DNA of 64,000 nucleotides from Leisingera sp. S132 (lineage in GTDB: Bacteria; Pseudomonadota; Alphaproteobacteria; Rhodobacterales; Rhodobacteraceae). The notes below the pieces were generated by a model. The model did no database searches. It had not been told where the DNA came from and saw nothing but the letters and a program-made list of their open reading frames with translations. The DNA lies in the NCBI RefSeq assembly GCF_025144465.1, contig NZ_CP083553.1:1672001-1736000 (forward strand), given 5' to 3'. Positions 8,143 to 17,142 of the stretch are shown here, piece after piece. The position numbers and the translations under genes are program-made. The number at the start of each line of letters is the position of its first letter. Positions within the stretch are counted from its first letter, which is position 1.

Positions 8143-9687
8143 ATGTCAGACAGAATATTTCTCGGCGGCGGTGGAGAAGGATACGGCGAGCAGCAGGGGC
8201 TGGACCTGAAATACGCCAACCGCCATGGCCTGATCGCGGGCGCCACCGGAACAGGCAAGACAGTGACCCTGCAGATCCTGGCTGAGGGGTTTTCCAATTC
8301 CGGCGTGCCGGTGATCCTTGCGGATGTGAAGGGCGATTTGTCGGGGCTGGCTAAGGCGGGCTCGGCACGCCACAAACTGCACGAGGCTTTCACCTCCCGC
8401 GCCGCCAAAATCGGCTTTGCGGAGTATTCCTATCATGCCTGCCCGGTCACTTTCTGGGATCTCTATGGCGAACAGGGCCATCCGGTGCGCACCACAGTTG
8501 CGGAGATGGGCCCGCTGCTGCTGGCGCGTTTGCTGGAGCTGAGCGAGGCGCAGGAGGGTATATTGAACATTGCCTTCCGGCTCGCCGATGAAGAGGGGCT
8601 GCCGCTGCTGGACCTGAAGGACCTGCAGGCGCTGCTGGTCTGGATCGGAGAGAACCGCAGCCAGCTGTCTTTGCGCTATGGGAATGTGTCAACGGCCTCG
8701 ATCGGTGCCATTCAGCGCCGCCTTCTGGTACTGGAGAACCAGGGCGGCGCCGGGCTGTTCGGCGAACCAGCCCTGGCTCTAAGCGATTTGATGCGTTGCG
8801 ATGCGGCTGGCAAAGGCATGGTCAATATTCTGGCCGCGGACAAGCTGATGGCGGCACCGGGACTGTACTCAACCTTTCTTCTGTGGCTCCTCAGCGAATT
8901 GTTCGAAGAACTGCCGGAAGTTGGCGACCCCGACAAACCGCGGCTGGTGTTCTTCTTTGACGAAGCGCATTTGCTTTTCGAAGACGCACCCAAGGCGCTG
9001 GTCGACAAGGTGGAGCAGGTGGCCCGCCTGATCCGTTCCAAGGGTGTCGGAGTTTATTTCGTCAGCCAGAATCCCGCCGATGTGCCAGAGGACATTCTGG
9101 GCCAGCTTGGCAACCGCATCCAGCATGCGCTGCGCGCGTTCACCGCCAAGGACCGTAAAAATCTGCGGCTGGCGGCCGAAACCTATCGGGAGAACCCGCG
9201 GTTTTCGACGGAAGATGCCATTCGCGAGGTTGGCGTGGGGGAAGCGGTCACGTCGATGCTCCAGAAGAAGGGCGTGCCTGGCGTGGTCGAACGGACACTA
9301 ATCCGTCCGCCTAGCACGCAGCTGGGGCCGATCACGGCAGAGGAGCGCAAGAAGATGCTGAAAACCTCTGACATGGCTGGGAAATACGACACTCCGATGG
9401 ACCGCAGGTCGGCCTTTGAAATCCTGGCCCAGCGGGCGCAGGCCGCAGCGCAGGCGGCTGAAGCCGCCGAGGAAACTGCTGAGGCTGCGCCAGAACCGAT
9501 GGCGCGGGAGTTCAATGCCGCACGCCGCTACTCAGGATCACGGGTCAGCCGTTCGTCTTCACGCTCTTACAAGCAGAAGGACAGTTTTACCTCTGCAATG
9601 TCAGAAGCAGTCATCAAGGAACTGAAGGGCACAACCGGCCGCCGGATCGTCCGCGGCATTCTGGGAAGCCTGTTCAAGGGCCGCTGA
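8143..9687 (+). CDS. HerA/DUF853-type ATPase (YjgR-like)
   Basis: 514 residues from ATG 8143 (MSDRIFLGG); an upstream in-frame TTG is less likely. It has Walker A GATGTGKT (~residues 32-39), Walker [10 protein letters not shown] (~270) and an arginine-finger-like region near [20 protein letters not shown]. The C-terminus is low-complexity and Ala/Glu- then Ser/Arg-rich. The family is DUF853 (E. coli YjgR), related to HerA/FtsK hexameric DNA-translocating ATPases, with no settled cellular role. No NurA-like nuclease or Sir2 partner lies nearby, so it is not evidently a defence HerA. Monocistronic. Confidence 0.88.
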   Translation: MSDRIFLGGGGEGYGEQQGLDLKYANRHGLIAGATGTGKTVTLQILAEGFSNSGVPVILADVKGDLSGLAKAGSARHKLHEAFTSRAAKIGFAEYSYHACPVTFWDLYGEQGHPVRTTVAEMGPLLLARLLELSEAQEGILNIAFRLADEEGLPLLDLKDLQALLVWIGENRSQLSLRYGNVSTASIGAIQRRLLVLENQGGAGLFGEPALALSDLMRCDAAGKGMVNILAADKLMAAPGLYSTFLLWLLSELFEELPEVGDPDKPRLVFFFDEAHLLFEDAPKALVDKVEQVARLIRSKGVGVYFVSQNPADVPEDILGQLGNRIQHALRAFTAKDRKNLRLAAETYRENPRFSTEDAIREVGVGEAVTSMLQKKGVPGVVERTLIRPPSTQLGPITAEERKKMLKTSDMAGKYDTPMDRRSAFEILAQRAQAAAQAAEAAEETAEAAPEPMAREFNAARRYSGSRVSRSSSRSYKQKDSFTSAMSEAVIKELKGTTGRRIVRGILGSLFKGR

Positions 9688-9719
9688 GCAGAAACCGGCA
9701 TTGGGGATCAGGGCTCGCG

Positions 9720-9983
9720 TCAGCCCTCGATCTTCTGCCTGTAACCTTCGCGTTTGCAGATGTCATCAGCTTCCTGGACCGTCATCGACGCGGGCCGGTC
9801 GATCGAGCGGTCCCACAGGACCCGTTCCTTGGTATAAAGCTGGCATGTGACAATGCCCTTGCTGGTCCTCAGCTGGACCGGAGCGGTTTCGAATTGTTCA
9901 GGGGAAACACAGCCGGTCAAAGCCGCAAGTGTGCCGATGGCGGCAAAGGATTTCAAAACGATGTGCATGGCTTCCGGCCTCAT
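9720..9983 (-). CDS. small predicted lipoprotein
   Basis: 87 residues from ATG 9983, chosen because AGAAG sits about 6 bases upstream; ATG 9968 (MHIVLKSF) is an alternative with poorer spacing. A lipobox LTGC follows a short hydrophobic stretch, so the mature protein would start at Cys of CVSPEQFE and be membrane-anchored. Two further cysteines (VTCQLY, DDICKREG) could form a disulfide. I do not recognise a family beyond small alphaproteobacterial lipoproteins. It is downstream of and convergent with the HerA-like gene. Confidence 0.6.
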   Translation of the reverse strand: MRPEAMHIVLKSFAAIGTLAALTGCVSPEQFETAPVQLRTSKGIVTCQLYTKERVLWDRSIDRPASMTVQEADDICKREGYRQKIEG

Positions 9984-10123
9984 TGCGCTCTTCTGAGCAG
10001 TATCAGCCACACAAAAACAAATAATTAAGGCGCCACTTTCGCCGTTCTGGGGCAATGCTGAGGCGTTTTTGGGTGCCGGTATTCCGGCGCTCAGGAAGGC
10101 AAGGAAGGGCGGAGCCGGTAGCC

Positions 10124-10154
10124 GGGCCCGGACCGGGGGTGCTGGTCCGGGCCC
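10124..10154 (-). terminator. GC-rich hairpin downstream of livM
   Basis: A perfect 11-bp stem (GGGCCCGGACC/GGTCCGGGCCC) with a 9-base loop begins 9 bases after the livM stop. There is no T-run, so it may be a 3'-end stabiliser or a weak terminator. Confidence 0.6.
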
Positions 10155-10162
10155 ATGCTGCA

Positions 10163-11485
10163 TTATTTTTCGGGTATCAGCCCGCGGGGACTGAACCGAA
10201 GCACAAGAAGCAGGATCAGCCCCATGGTGAACAGCCGCATGTGCGAGGCGCTTTCGAGAAGATGCGCCTTCAGTGCGCTGCCTTCTGCCATGCCAGCCGT
10301 CACCAGCTCCATCAGCAGGATGCCCATCGGCTCCACCTTGATCCAGAAGAACCAGATCAGCATGCCGCCCAGCACCGCGCCGAAGTTGTTGCCGGATCCG
10401 CCGACAATCACCATCACCCAGATCAGGAAGGTGAAGCGCAGCGGGTTGTAGGTACCCGGGGTCATCTGGCTGTCCAGCGTGGTCATCATCGCCCCGGCAA
10501 TGCCGCAGATGGCGGACCCCAGCACAAAGATCTGCAGGTGGCGGCGGGTCACATCCTTGCCCATCGCCTCTGCCGCAACCTCGTTATCGCGGATCGCGCG
10601 CATCATCCGGCCCCAGGGGCTTTTCAGTGCCATCTGCGCCATCCACAGAAGCGCCAGCAGCACTACGGTGAACATCAGCGCATAGCCCGCCTTCACATAG
10701 ATGGTTGAGGCGGTGACCGGGTCCAAGCCCCAGCTGGCCGCGCGCTCCACAAAGGACGGATCGGCTTGCAGATCCACTTCATAAGGCAGCGGGCGGGGCA
10801 GACCGACCACGTTCTTCACGCCGCGCGACAGCCAGTCCTCGTTCTTCAGGACGGCAATGATGATCTCTGCAATCCCCAGCGTGGCAATCGCCAGGTAATC
10901 GGAGCGCAGGCCCAACGCGGTCTTGCCGATCAGCCATGCCGCGCCTGCGGCAAGCAGGCCGCCAGCGGGCCAGGCCAGCAGCACCGGCAGGCCCAGGCCG
11001 CCGATGTTGCCCTGAAGGGCGGGGTTGATTGCCTCAACCGAACCCACCGCCGGATCGAAGATTGCCCTGTAGACGATGAAGCCCACGATCATGACTGCCG
11101 ACAGCACCAGCATGCGCAGCTTGCCTGCGGGCAGGAACTTGGTGATCATCACGGCAGTCACCACCGTCAGCGCCCCCATCACCAGCGCCATCACGATGCT
11201 GACACCGCCTGACGACCAGGCCTCGGGGATCACCGGGGTCGACACCAGCACCACAGCCAGACCGCCAAGCGCGGTAAAGCCCATGATGCCGACGTTGAAC
11301 AGTCCGGCAAAGCCCCATTGGATGTTCACTCCGATCGCCATGATGGCCGAGATCAGCCCCATGTTCAGGATCACCAGAGCCGAGTTCCAGGAGCCGGAGA
11401 AGAACAGGAAGTCGGTCGCGCCCTCAGCCAGGATCATTACGCCCACAAAGGCGAAAAGAAGGGTATGTTTCATGGTCTCGGTCAT
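10163..11485 (-). CDS. livM: branched-chain amino acid ABC transporter permease, LivM-like
   Basis: 440 residues, with about ten hydrophobic segments typical of LivM-type inner-membrane permeases. The family signature is visible in SDYLAIATLGIAEIIIAVLKN and MRAIRDNEVAAEAMGKDVTR. It forms the translocation channel with LivH and works with the LivG/LivF ATPases and the periplasmic binding protein of the same operon. It overlaps livH by 4 bases (11482-11485). Longer than E. coli LivM, with an insertion around residues 110-160 and 230-260. It is the last gene of the six-gene operon. The actual substrate (Leu/Ile/Val, urea, amides) cannot be settled from sequence. Confidence 0.92.
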   Translation of the reverse strand: MTETMKHTLLFAFVGVMILAEGATDFLFFSGSWNSALVILNMGLISAIMAIGVNIQWGFAGLFNVGIMGFTALGGLAVVLVSTPVIPEAWSSGGVSIVMALVMGALTVVTAVMITKFLPAGKLRMLVLSAVMIVGFIVYRAIFDPAVGSVEAINPALQGNIGGLGLPVLLAWPAGGLLAAGAAWLIGKTALGLRSDYLAIATLGIAEIIIAVLKNEDWLSRGVKNVVGLPRPLPYEVDLQADPSFVERAASWGLDPVTASTIYVKAGYALMFTVVLLALLWMAQMALKSPWGRMMRAIRDNEVAAEAMGKDVTRRHLQIFVLGSAICGIAGAMMTTLDSQMTPGTYNPLRFTFLIWVMVIVGGSGNNFGAVLGGMLIWFFWIKVEPMGILLMELVTAGMAEGSALKAHLLESASHMRLFTMGLILLLVLRFSPRGLIPEK

Positions 11486-12492
11486 ACCGCTTTCCCTTTG
11501 AAAAGGCCGGTAGGCTTGAACAGGAGGACGACAATCAGGATCGCGAAGGAGACCGCGAACTTGTAGTCGGTGCTGAGGAGCTGAACCAGCCCGTCAGGCG
11601 CGAGGGCTTCTGGCAGGCCGTAGGTCAGCACCTTCTTCCAGGCATAGGTGATCGTCACCTCGGAGAAGGCGATGATGAACCCGCCGGCAATGGCACCAAT
11701 CGGATTGCCAAGGCCGCCCACGATGGCAGAGGCAAAGATCGGCAGCAGCAGCTGGAAATAGGTGAAGGGTTTGAACGATTTGTCGAGGCCATAGAGAACC
11801 CCGGCAATGGTCGCCAGCGCCGCGACGATCATCCAGGTGTACATCACCACGCGCTCCGGGTTGATGCCGGACAGCAGCGCCAGATCCTCGTTATCCGAAT
11901 AGGCCCGCATGGATTTGCCGGTGCGGGTCTTGTTCAGGAACCAGAACAGCACCGCCACCACGATGATCGCGGTGATCACGGTGATGCCTTGGGTGGTCTT
12001 GATTGCCAGGCCTTCGTCAAGCCCGGTCATCTGCTTGAAGGTGCGTGCCTTGATGATGAACCGCTCGCCATCGGCAAACCGCTGGTCGCCGGGGCCGATG
12101 ATGAAACGCACGATGCCGTTCATCATGAACATCACACCCAGCGAGACCATTACGAAGATCACAGGCTTTGCCTTCTGCTCGCGGTAGAACCGGTAAACGG
12201 TCCGGTCGGTCAGCAGCACCAGCGAGATGGCGCCCAAAATGCCAAAGGGCAGGGCCAGCAGCGCCGTCGGAAGCGGGCCAAAGCTGATCCCGGCCGCCTG
12301 AAAGGCCCAGGTGATCAGGATCGTGACCATCGCGCCGAACGCCATGGTGTCGCCATGGGCAAAATTCGAGAACCGAAGGATCCCGTAGATCAGCGTCACC
12401 CCCAGCGCGCCAAGCGCCAGCTGGCTGCCATAGGCCAGCCCGGGGACAAGTACAAAGTTGGTTAGCGCCACAAGGGCGTTGAGAAGATCCAT
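11482..12492 (-). CDS. livH: branched-chain amino acid ABC transporter permease, LivH-like
   Basis: 336 residues, eight or so membrane segments. LivH hallmarks are GVTLIYGILRFSNFAHGDTM near the N-terminus and FASAIVGGLGNPIGAIAGGF near the C-terminus. It is the partner permease of LivM. The ATG at 12492 overlaps the TAA of the upstream small gene by one base (TAATG), so translation is coupled to that unrelated gene rather than to livF as is usual. Confidence 0.93.
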   Translation of the reverse strand: MDLLNALVALTNFVLVPGLAYGSQLALGALGVTLIYGILRFSNFAHGDTMAFGAMVTILITWAFQAAGISFGPLPTALLALPFGILGAISLVLLTDRTVYRFYREQKAKPVIFVMVSLGVMFMMNGIVRFIIGPGDQRFADGERFIIKARTFKQMTGLDEGLAIKTTQGITVITAIIVVAVLFWFLNKTRTGKSMRAYSDNEDLALLSGINPERVVMYTWMIVAALATIAGVLYGLDKSFKPFTYFQLLLPIFASAIVGGLGNPIGAIAGGFIIAFSEVTITYAWKKVLTYGLPEALAPDGLVQLLSTDYKFAVSFAILIVVLLFKPTGLFKGKAV

Positions 12493-12920
12493 TACGACCT
12501 CACCATTTCACAGGTGCCAAGCACGGAAGCAGCAAGCCCCATGTACTGACCAGTTTCTGGGTTTGTTTTGACTGAGACATGGCCCGAATAGACAAACGTG
12601 AGATCATCAAACAACGTTAGTGAACTTACGCCTTGGCCTTCGATCGGCTGTCCATAGGCACGCAAAATAGCGCCATCTGCCGACTTAAGCGCCCTCAGGT
12701 CAAAACTGCTGTCAACCGATGCAAAATGAACGGTCTCACCGATGCGGCTAATCGAATAGTTGAAGCGCTTCTCAGCGCATGGGGTCGTCGCTACACAGCC
12801 ATGCGAGGAAACGCAGGTCCATTCGTTAGTCGCTGCGAAGCTGGGCAACGGAAGTACGAGCAGAGCCGCCAATTTGGCCCCTGCTACCACCTCAAATACG
12901 GAGCGGGATAGAGTTTTCAT
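12492..12920 (-). CDS. secreted 142-residue protein of unknown function embedded in the liv operon
   Basis: 142 residues. A signal peptide covers ~1-30 (VAGAKLAALLVLPLPSFAA), and the mature part has cysteines in WTCVSSHGC, TTPC and GTCEMV, suggesting disulfides. Many beta-strand-like segments are visible. It lies between livF (gap 3 bases) and livH (1-base overlap), so it is fully integrated into the operon. Its base composition is visibly lower in GC, with more A/T third positions than the genes on both sides, which suggests later acquisition. I recognise no family. Possible roles: an accessory periplasmic factor of the transporter, or an unrelated passenger. Confidence 0.75.
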   Translation of the reverse strand: MKTLSRSVFEVVAGAKLAALLVLPLPSFAATNEWTCVSSHGCVATTPCAEKRFNYSISRIGETVHFASVDSSFDLRALKSADGAILRAYGQPIEGQGVSSLTLFDDLTFVYSGHVSVKTNPETGQYMGLAASVLGTCEMVRS

Positions 12921-12923
12921 TCT

Positions 12924-13754
12924 TTACCCCCCCAGGAAAGATTTACGCACTTCGGGATCGGCCAGCAGCTCCTTGCCGGTGCCGGTATAGGCATTGCGCC
13001 CCTGCACCAGAACATAGCCTTTGTCCGCGATCTCAAGCGCTTGCTTGGCGTTCTGCTCCACCATCAGGATCGGCAGCCCGGTGCGGGCGACCTCGATGAT
13101 GCGGTCGAACAGCTCATCCATCACGATGGGGGAGACGCCGGCCGTCGGTTCGTCCAGCATCAGAACCTTGGGCTTGGTCATCAGCGCGCGGCCCACAGCC
13201 ACCTGCTGGCGCTGGCCGCCGGACAGCTCGCCCGCCGGCTGGTTGCGCTTGTCGCGCAGGATCGGGAACAGATCATAGACCTGCTCCATCGTGTCCCGGA
13301 AATCATCGGTGCGGATGAAGGCGCCCATCTCCAGGTTCTCCTCCACCGTCATCGAGGTGAAGATGTTGCTGGTCTGGGGCACAAAGCCCATGCCCTTGAT
13401 CACCCGGTCCTGCGGAGTGAGCTGGGTGATGTCCTCGCCGTCCAGACGCACGGCGCCGGAGCGCACGTTCAGCATCCCGAACACCGCCTTCATCGCGGTT
13501 GATTTGCCGGCGCCGTTGGGGCCGACGATCACCGCGATCTCGCCCTTGTCGACGGCGATGGTGCAGTCGTGCAGAATGTCCGGCCCCTTGCCGTAGCCGC
13601 CGGTCATGGTGTCGCCGATCAGGAACGGGCCGCCCTCGACCTTGTGCGTGGGGCCGCTTTTCAGATGAGCGGGCTGCATCGTGCCGATGCCTTTCGTGTT
13701 GGTGATCGAGGCATCCTTGTTGCCGTGATCGTCCTGGTAGGGGTTGTCGCTCAT
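12924..13754 (-). CDS. livF: branched-chain amino acid ABC transporter ATPase, LivF-like
   Basis: 276 residues. Walker A is GPNGAGKST, signature LSGGQRQQVAVGRAL, Walker B VLMLDEPTAG. The usual LivF is ~235 residues; here about 40 extra polar N-terminal residues precede the first core strand, and the run GGPFLIGDTMTGGYGKGP leads into the nucleotide-binding domain. It couples ATP hydrolysis to import through LivHM. The start overlaps livG by 4 bases (13751-13754). A shorter start (the Met in GIGTMQPAHL) is possible. Confidence 0.92.
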   Translation of the reverse strand: MSDNPYQDDHGNKDASITNTKGIGTMQPAHLKSGPTHKVEGGPFLIGDTMTGGYGKGPDILHDCTIAVDKGEIAVIVGPNGAGKSTAMKAVFGMLNVRSGAVRLDGEDITQLTPQDRVIKGMGFVPQTSNIFTSMTVEENLEMGAFIRTDDFRDTMEQVYDLFPILRDKRNQPAGELSGGQRQQVAVGRALMTKPKVLMLDEPTAGVSPIVMDELFDRIIEVARTGLPILMVEQNAKQALEIADKGYVLVQGRNAYTGTGKELLADPEVRKSFLGG

Positions 13755-14539
13755 GCGTCCGCCTCCAGTTTGTCTTTGTTCTTCAGTCCGGTGCCCAGAT
13801 AGGCCTCGATCACATGCTCATTGGCTTTGATCTCGTCCAGGGTGCCTTCGGCCAGCTTCTTGCCCTCGGCCATGCAGATTACCGGATCGCAGAGGCGGCC
13901 GATGAACTCCATGTCGTGTTCGATGACGACGAAGGTATAGCCGCGCTCCTCGTTGAGGCGCTTGATCGCATCGGCGATGGTATAAAGCAGGGTGCGGTTC
14001 ACGCCGGCGCCAACCTCGTCGAGAAAGACGATCTTGGCGTCCACCATCATGGTGCGGCCCAGCTCCAGCAGCTTTTTCTGGCCGCCGGACACTTGGCCTG
14101 CCTTCAGGTCTGCGATGTGGCTGATGGTCAGGAACTCCAGCACCTCATCGGCCTTGGCCCGCAGTGCGCGTTCCTCGTCAGCGATCCGCTTGCGGCCGAA
14201 CCAGGTGTTCCACAGCGTCTCGCCTGATTGCGCGCCCGGCACCATCATCAGGTTTTCCCGGCACGTCATCGAAGAGAACTCATGCGCGATCTGGAAGGTG
14301 CGCAAGAGCCCCTTGTGGAAAAGCTCGTGCGGCGGCAGGCCGGTGATGTCCTCACCGTCCATGGTGACCCGGCCGGAGGTCGGTTCCAGAACACCTGCGA
14401 TAACGTTGAAAAGAGTGGTTTTTCCAGCCCCGTTCGGGCCGATCAAACCGGTTATGGACCCCTTGGCGATTTCCAGCGAGGCGCCGTCAACCGCGTGGAA
14501 CCCGCCGAAGTGCTTGTGCAAGTCCTCGACGACGATCAT
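13751..14539 (-). CDS. livG: branched-chain amino acid ABC transporter ATPase, LivG-like
   Basis: 262 residues. Walker A GPNGAGKTT, signature VSGGQKKLLELGRTM, Walker B IVFLDEVGAGVN and the H-loop in FVVIEHDMEFI. LivG-type C-terminal extension present. It forms the ATPase heterodimer with LivF. It lies 99 bases downstream of the binding-protein gene, separated by a hairpin that would lower its expression relative to that gene. Confidence 0.94.
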   Translation of the reverse strand: MIVVEDLHKHFGGFHAVDGASLEIAKGSITGLIGPNGAGKTTLFNVIAGVLEPTSGRVTMDGEDITGLPPHELFHKGLLRTFQIAHEFSSMTCRENLMMVPGAQSGETLWNTWFGRKRIADEERALRAKADEVLEFLTISHIADLKAGQVSGGQKKLLELGRTMMVDAKIVFLDEVGAGVNRTLLYTIADAIKRLNEERGYTFVVIEHDMEFIGRLCDPVICMAEGKKLAEGTLDEIKANEHVIEAYLGTGLKNKDKLEADA

Positions 14540-14587
14540 GTCATTTCATCCCCTAGCGCCGTTATGGCGGCGCTTTTAATTCAGAAC

Positions 14588-14608
14588 AGCCCGGGCGGAA
14601 CCCGGGCT
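14588..14608 (-). terminator. intercistronic hairpin after the binding-protein gene
   Basis: A perfect 8-bp stem (AGCCCGGG/CCCGGGCT) with a 5-base loop, 31 bases after the binding-protein stop and 49 bases before livG, with no strong T-run. This is a typical 3'-stabilising or attenuating element that gives excess binding protein over the membrane components (inference). Confidence 0.6.
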
Positions 14609-14638
14609 GGCCTTTCTTGGTTGCTTTTCAGATGCTTA

Positions 14639-15832
14639 TCAGCGGAAGCGGAGGGTTTCGTTTTTGCCGTCCTTCACTTCGATCTCGCGGTAGGAGCCTG
14701 CGCTCTCACCCGGGCCGATCAGCTCAACGCCGGTTGCGCCCTGATAGTCGATCTCACCGCCGGCGGCGAGGATTTCCAGCGCCTTGCCCAGCTCACCCGG
14801 GTTGATCGGCTCGCCCGGGGCGTTTGCCACGTCCAGGATCTTGCCGACATAATCCGCCGGGTTGGTGGAGTTGGCGGCCTGCATTGCCAGCAGGAACAGC
14901 GCTGCTGCGTCATAGGATTCAGACGCATAGGCCGAAGTGCCGTCAAAGCCGCGCTCTTTTGCCATTTCAGCAAAGATTTCCGCGCCTTTGCTGTCGGAAC
15001 CCGCGATCTGGCCAAAGGAGCCGTCGAGGTCAGCGCCAACGTTTGCAGGCAGGCTGTCGCCGATCATGCCGCCGGGCAGGCCGAAGGTGTCAAACGCACC
15101 GGAGTCCAGCGAACCCTGAATGATGCCCAGGCCGCCCTGATCCAGGTAGCCCGCAACCACCAGGATGTCGCCGCCAGCGGATGCCAGCGCGCCGACTTCG
15201 GCGGAATAGTCGCCCTTGCCGTCTTCATGCGCGGTCACGATGGTGACTTCGCCGCCAACGGCTTCGAACGAGGACTGGATCGCGTCCGCCAGGCCCTTGC
15301 CGTAGTCATTGTTGGTGTAGGTCAGGGCGATCGAGTTGATGCCGCGGTCCTTCAGGATGTCTGCCATCACCTGGCCTTCGCGTGCGTCTGACGGCGAGGT
15401 GCGGAAGAACAGGCCGTTGTCTTCCATGGTCGACAGGCCGGGCGAGGTTGCGGAGGGCGAAATCATTACCATGCCGTTCGGGATCGCCACGTTCTGCAGG
15501 ATCGCGCCGGTCACGCCGGAGCAGTCGCCGCCGATGATGCCGTTCACGCCTTCAGCAACCAGTTTTTCGCCGTTTGCCACGGCCAGGCCGTTGTCGATGC
15601 AGCCGGTGTCTGCGCGGACCGGGGTCACGGTGGCGCTGTCCAAGAGCTTGCCGGATTTGGTGACTTCTTCCATGGCCAGCTCGGCGCCGTCGCCCATGGC
15701 CGGAGCCAGCGATTCAATCGGGCCGGTAAAGCCGAACAGCACGCCCAGTTTCACTTCCTTGGCGTGGCCGCCGGCATAAGCGGTGCCAGCAGTCAGCGCA
15801 GCGGCCGCGGTGGCCATCAGCAGTTTCTTCAT
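14639..15832 (-). CDS. periplasmic branched-chain amino acid-type binding protein
   Basis: 397 residues from ATG 15832 (MKKLLMATAAAALTAG), preceded by GGGAG at 7 bases. A longer open frame reaches 15883 but lacks a good start. The signal peptide ends near TAYAGG. The mature protein is a type I periplasmic binding fold (Peripla_BP_6), with an acidic ligand-pocket style sequence (ADTGCIDNGLAVANGEKLVA, GGDCSGVTGAILQN). It is first gene of the operon binding protein-livG-livF-small gene-livH-livM. Ligand not determinable by eye; LIV or related amides are the usual choices. Confidence 0.92.
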   Translation of the reverse strand: MKKLLMATAAAALTAGTAYAGGHAKEVKLGVLFGFTGPIESLAPAMGDGAELAMEEVTKSGKLLDSATVTPVRADTGCIDNGLAVANGEKLVAEGVNGIIGGDCSGVTGAILQNVAIPNGMVMISPSATSPGLSTMEDNGLFFRTSPSDAREGQVMADILKDRGINSIALTYTNNDYGKGLADAIQSSFEAVGGEVTIVTAHEDGKGDYSAEVGALASAGGDILVVAGYLDQGGLGIIQGSLDSGAFDTFGLPGGMIGDSLPANVGADLDGSFGQIAGSDSKGAEIFAEMAKERGFDGTSAYASESYDAAALFLLAMQAANSTNPADYVGKILDVANAPGEPINPGELGKALEILAAGGEIDYQGATGVELIGPGESAGSYREIEVKDGKNETLRFR

Positions 15833-16018
15833 TTGAGAACTCCCATTGTTGGAACAAAAATGTTCACATCGGACCCTAGGCAAGCCGTTTGGAAAAGAAA
15901 AGTCCCGTTGAGGCGTGAGATAGCAAAGAGTCCGTCCCGTTTTTCTCCGCTATTTTCAGTTTATGTTCTGCGGAGCTGAATTTAGTTTAAGCTTAAAGTA
16001 ACAAAGGGGGAAGCAAAA

Positions 16019-17122
16019 ATGTTGCACCGGTTACTCATTTTGTCGGCTGCGCTTCTGCTGTTGCCGTTTTCCACGTCAGTTCAGGCAGATAGGATGAACA
16101 GCAGCCTGGGCCAGCTTCGCGTGACGAGGATGGCAGGCAGCTTCGATGTGCCTTGGGCCTTTGCTTTTCTGCCGGACGGCAGTTTTTTGGTGACGGAACG
16201 GGAGGGCGCGCTTTTCCATGTGCGGGACGGAAAAAAGAATCGCATCAGCGGCACGCCCGCGGTGGCGGCCGAGGGGCAGGGCGGCTTGCTGGACGTGATG
16301 GTGCCGCGCGATTTCGTAACCAGCCGGGAGATCTTCCTGACCTTTGCCAAGCGTCAGGGGCGCGGTGCAGGAACTGCCCTGGCCGCAGGCCGCCTCAGCG
16401 CGGATAACAGCGCTTTGACAGATTTGCATGTACTGTTCGAAGCGGTACCCGGTGCCACCGGCGGACGCCATTTCGGCTCTCGCGTTGTGGAAGCAGGGGA
16501 TGGCAGCTTGTTCGTTTCATTAGGGGAGCGCGGAGACCGGCCCAGCGCCCAGAACCTGAGGCTGCATCAGGGGTCTGTGGTGCGGATTAACAGGGACGGC
16601 TCCGTGCCTGCCAGCAATCCCTTTGCCCGCCGCAAGGATGCGCAGCCGGAAATCTGGTCCTACGGCCACCGCAATCCGCAGGGCATGGCGCTTGATCTGC
16701 AGGGCAATCTCTGGGTGGCGGAACATGGCGCCAAAGGCGGCGATGAGGTGAACCTGGTCCGCAAGGGGGCGAACTACGGTTGGCCGGTGATTTCCTATGG
16801 GCGTCATTATTCTGGCGCAAAGATCGGCGAGGGAACTGCCAGAGAAGGCATGGAGCAACCAGAGTGGTATTGGGACCCCTCTATCGCGCCGTCAGGCATG
16901 ATGATCTATTCCGGGCGGATGTGGCCTGAGTGGCGCGGGGATATTTTCGTCGGCTCGCTCAAGTTCGACTATATCTCACGGCTTTCCGGTGCGCCGCTGA
17001 AGGAGGCCGAGCAGCTGCGCGGCAGAGCAACCGGGCGCATCCGCGATGTGCAAGAAGCGCCCGATGGCAGCATTTGGTTCGCGTCAGAGAGCGAAGGGGC
17101 GGTTTTCAGGATTTCGAGATAG
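16019..17122 (+). CDS. PQQ-dependent sugar dehydrogenase-like (soluble aldose dehydrogenase family)
   Basis: 367 residues. The signal peptide ends near STSVQA, followed by a six-bladed beta-propeller of the GSDH family (PF07995) with motifs FLPDGSFLVTEREG, GGRHFGSRVVEAGDGSLFVS, YGHRNPQGMALD and WVAEHGAKGGDEVN. E. coli YliI-type enzymes oxidise aldoses in the periplasm with PQQ. A strong ribosome site (GGGGGAAG) lies 5 bases before ATG 16019. No PQQ synthesis genes are in the window, so cofactor supply would come from elsewhere. Divergent from the liv operon. Confidence 0.88.
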   Translation: MLHRLLILSAALLLLPFSTSVQADRMNSSLGQLRVTRMAGSFDVPWAFAFLPDGSFLVTEREGALFHVRDGKKNRISGTPAVAAEGQGGLLDVMVPRDFVTSREIFLTFAKRQGRGAGTALAAGRLSADNSALTDLHVLFEAVPGATGGRHFGSRVVEAGDGSLFVSLGERGDRPSAQNLRLHQGSVVRINRDGSVPASNPFARRKDAQPEIWSYGHRNPQGMALDLQGNLWVAEHGAKGGDEVNLVRKGANYGWPVISYGRHYSGAKIGEGTAREGMEQPEWYWDPSIAPSGMMIYSGRMWPEWRGDIFVGSLKFDYISRLSGAPLKEAEQLRGRATGRIRDVQEAPDGSIWFASESEGAVFRISR

Positions 17123-17142
17123 CCAACCGCCAGGGCCGGAGC

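Noticed and set aside
8143-9687. A HerA-based antiphage defence system
   Set aside because: No Sir2, NurA, DUF4297 or other nuclease gene lies next to it. The protein is the common housekeeping-type DUF853/YjgR ATPase.
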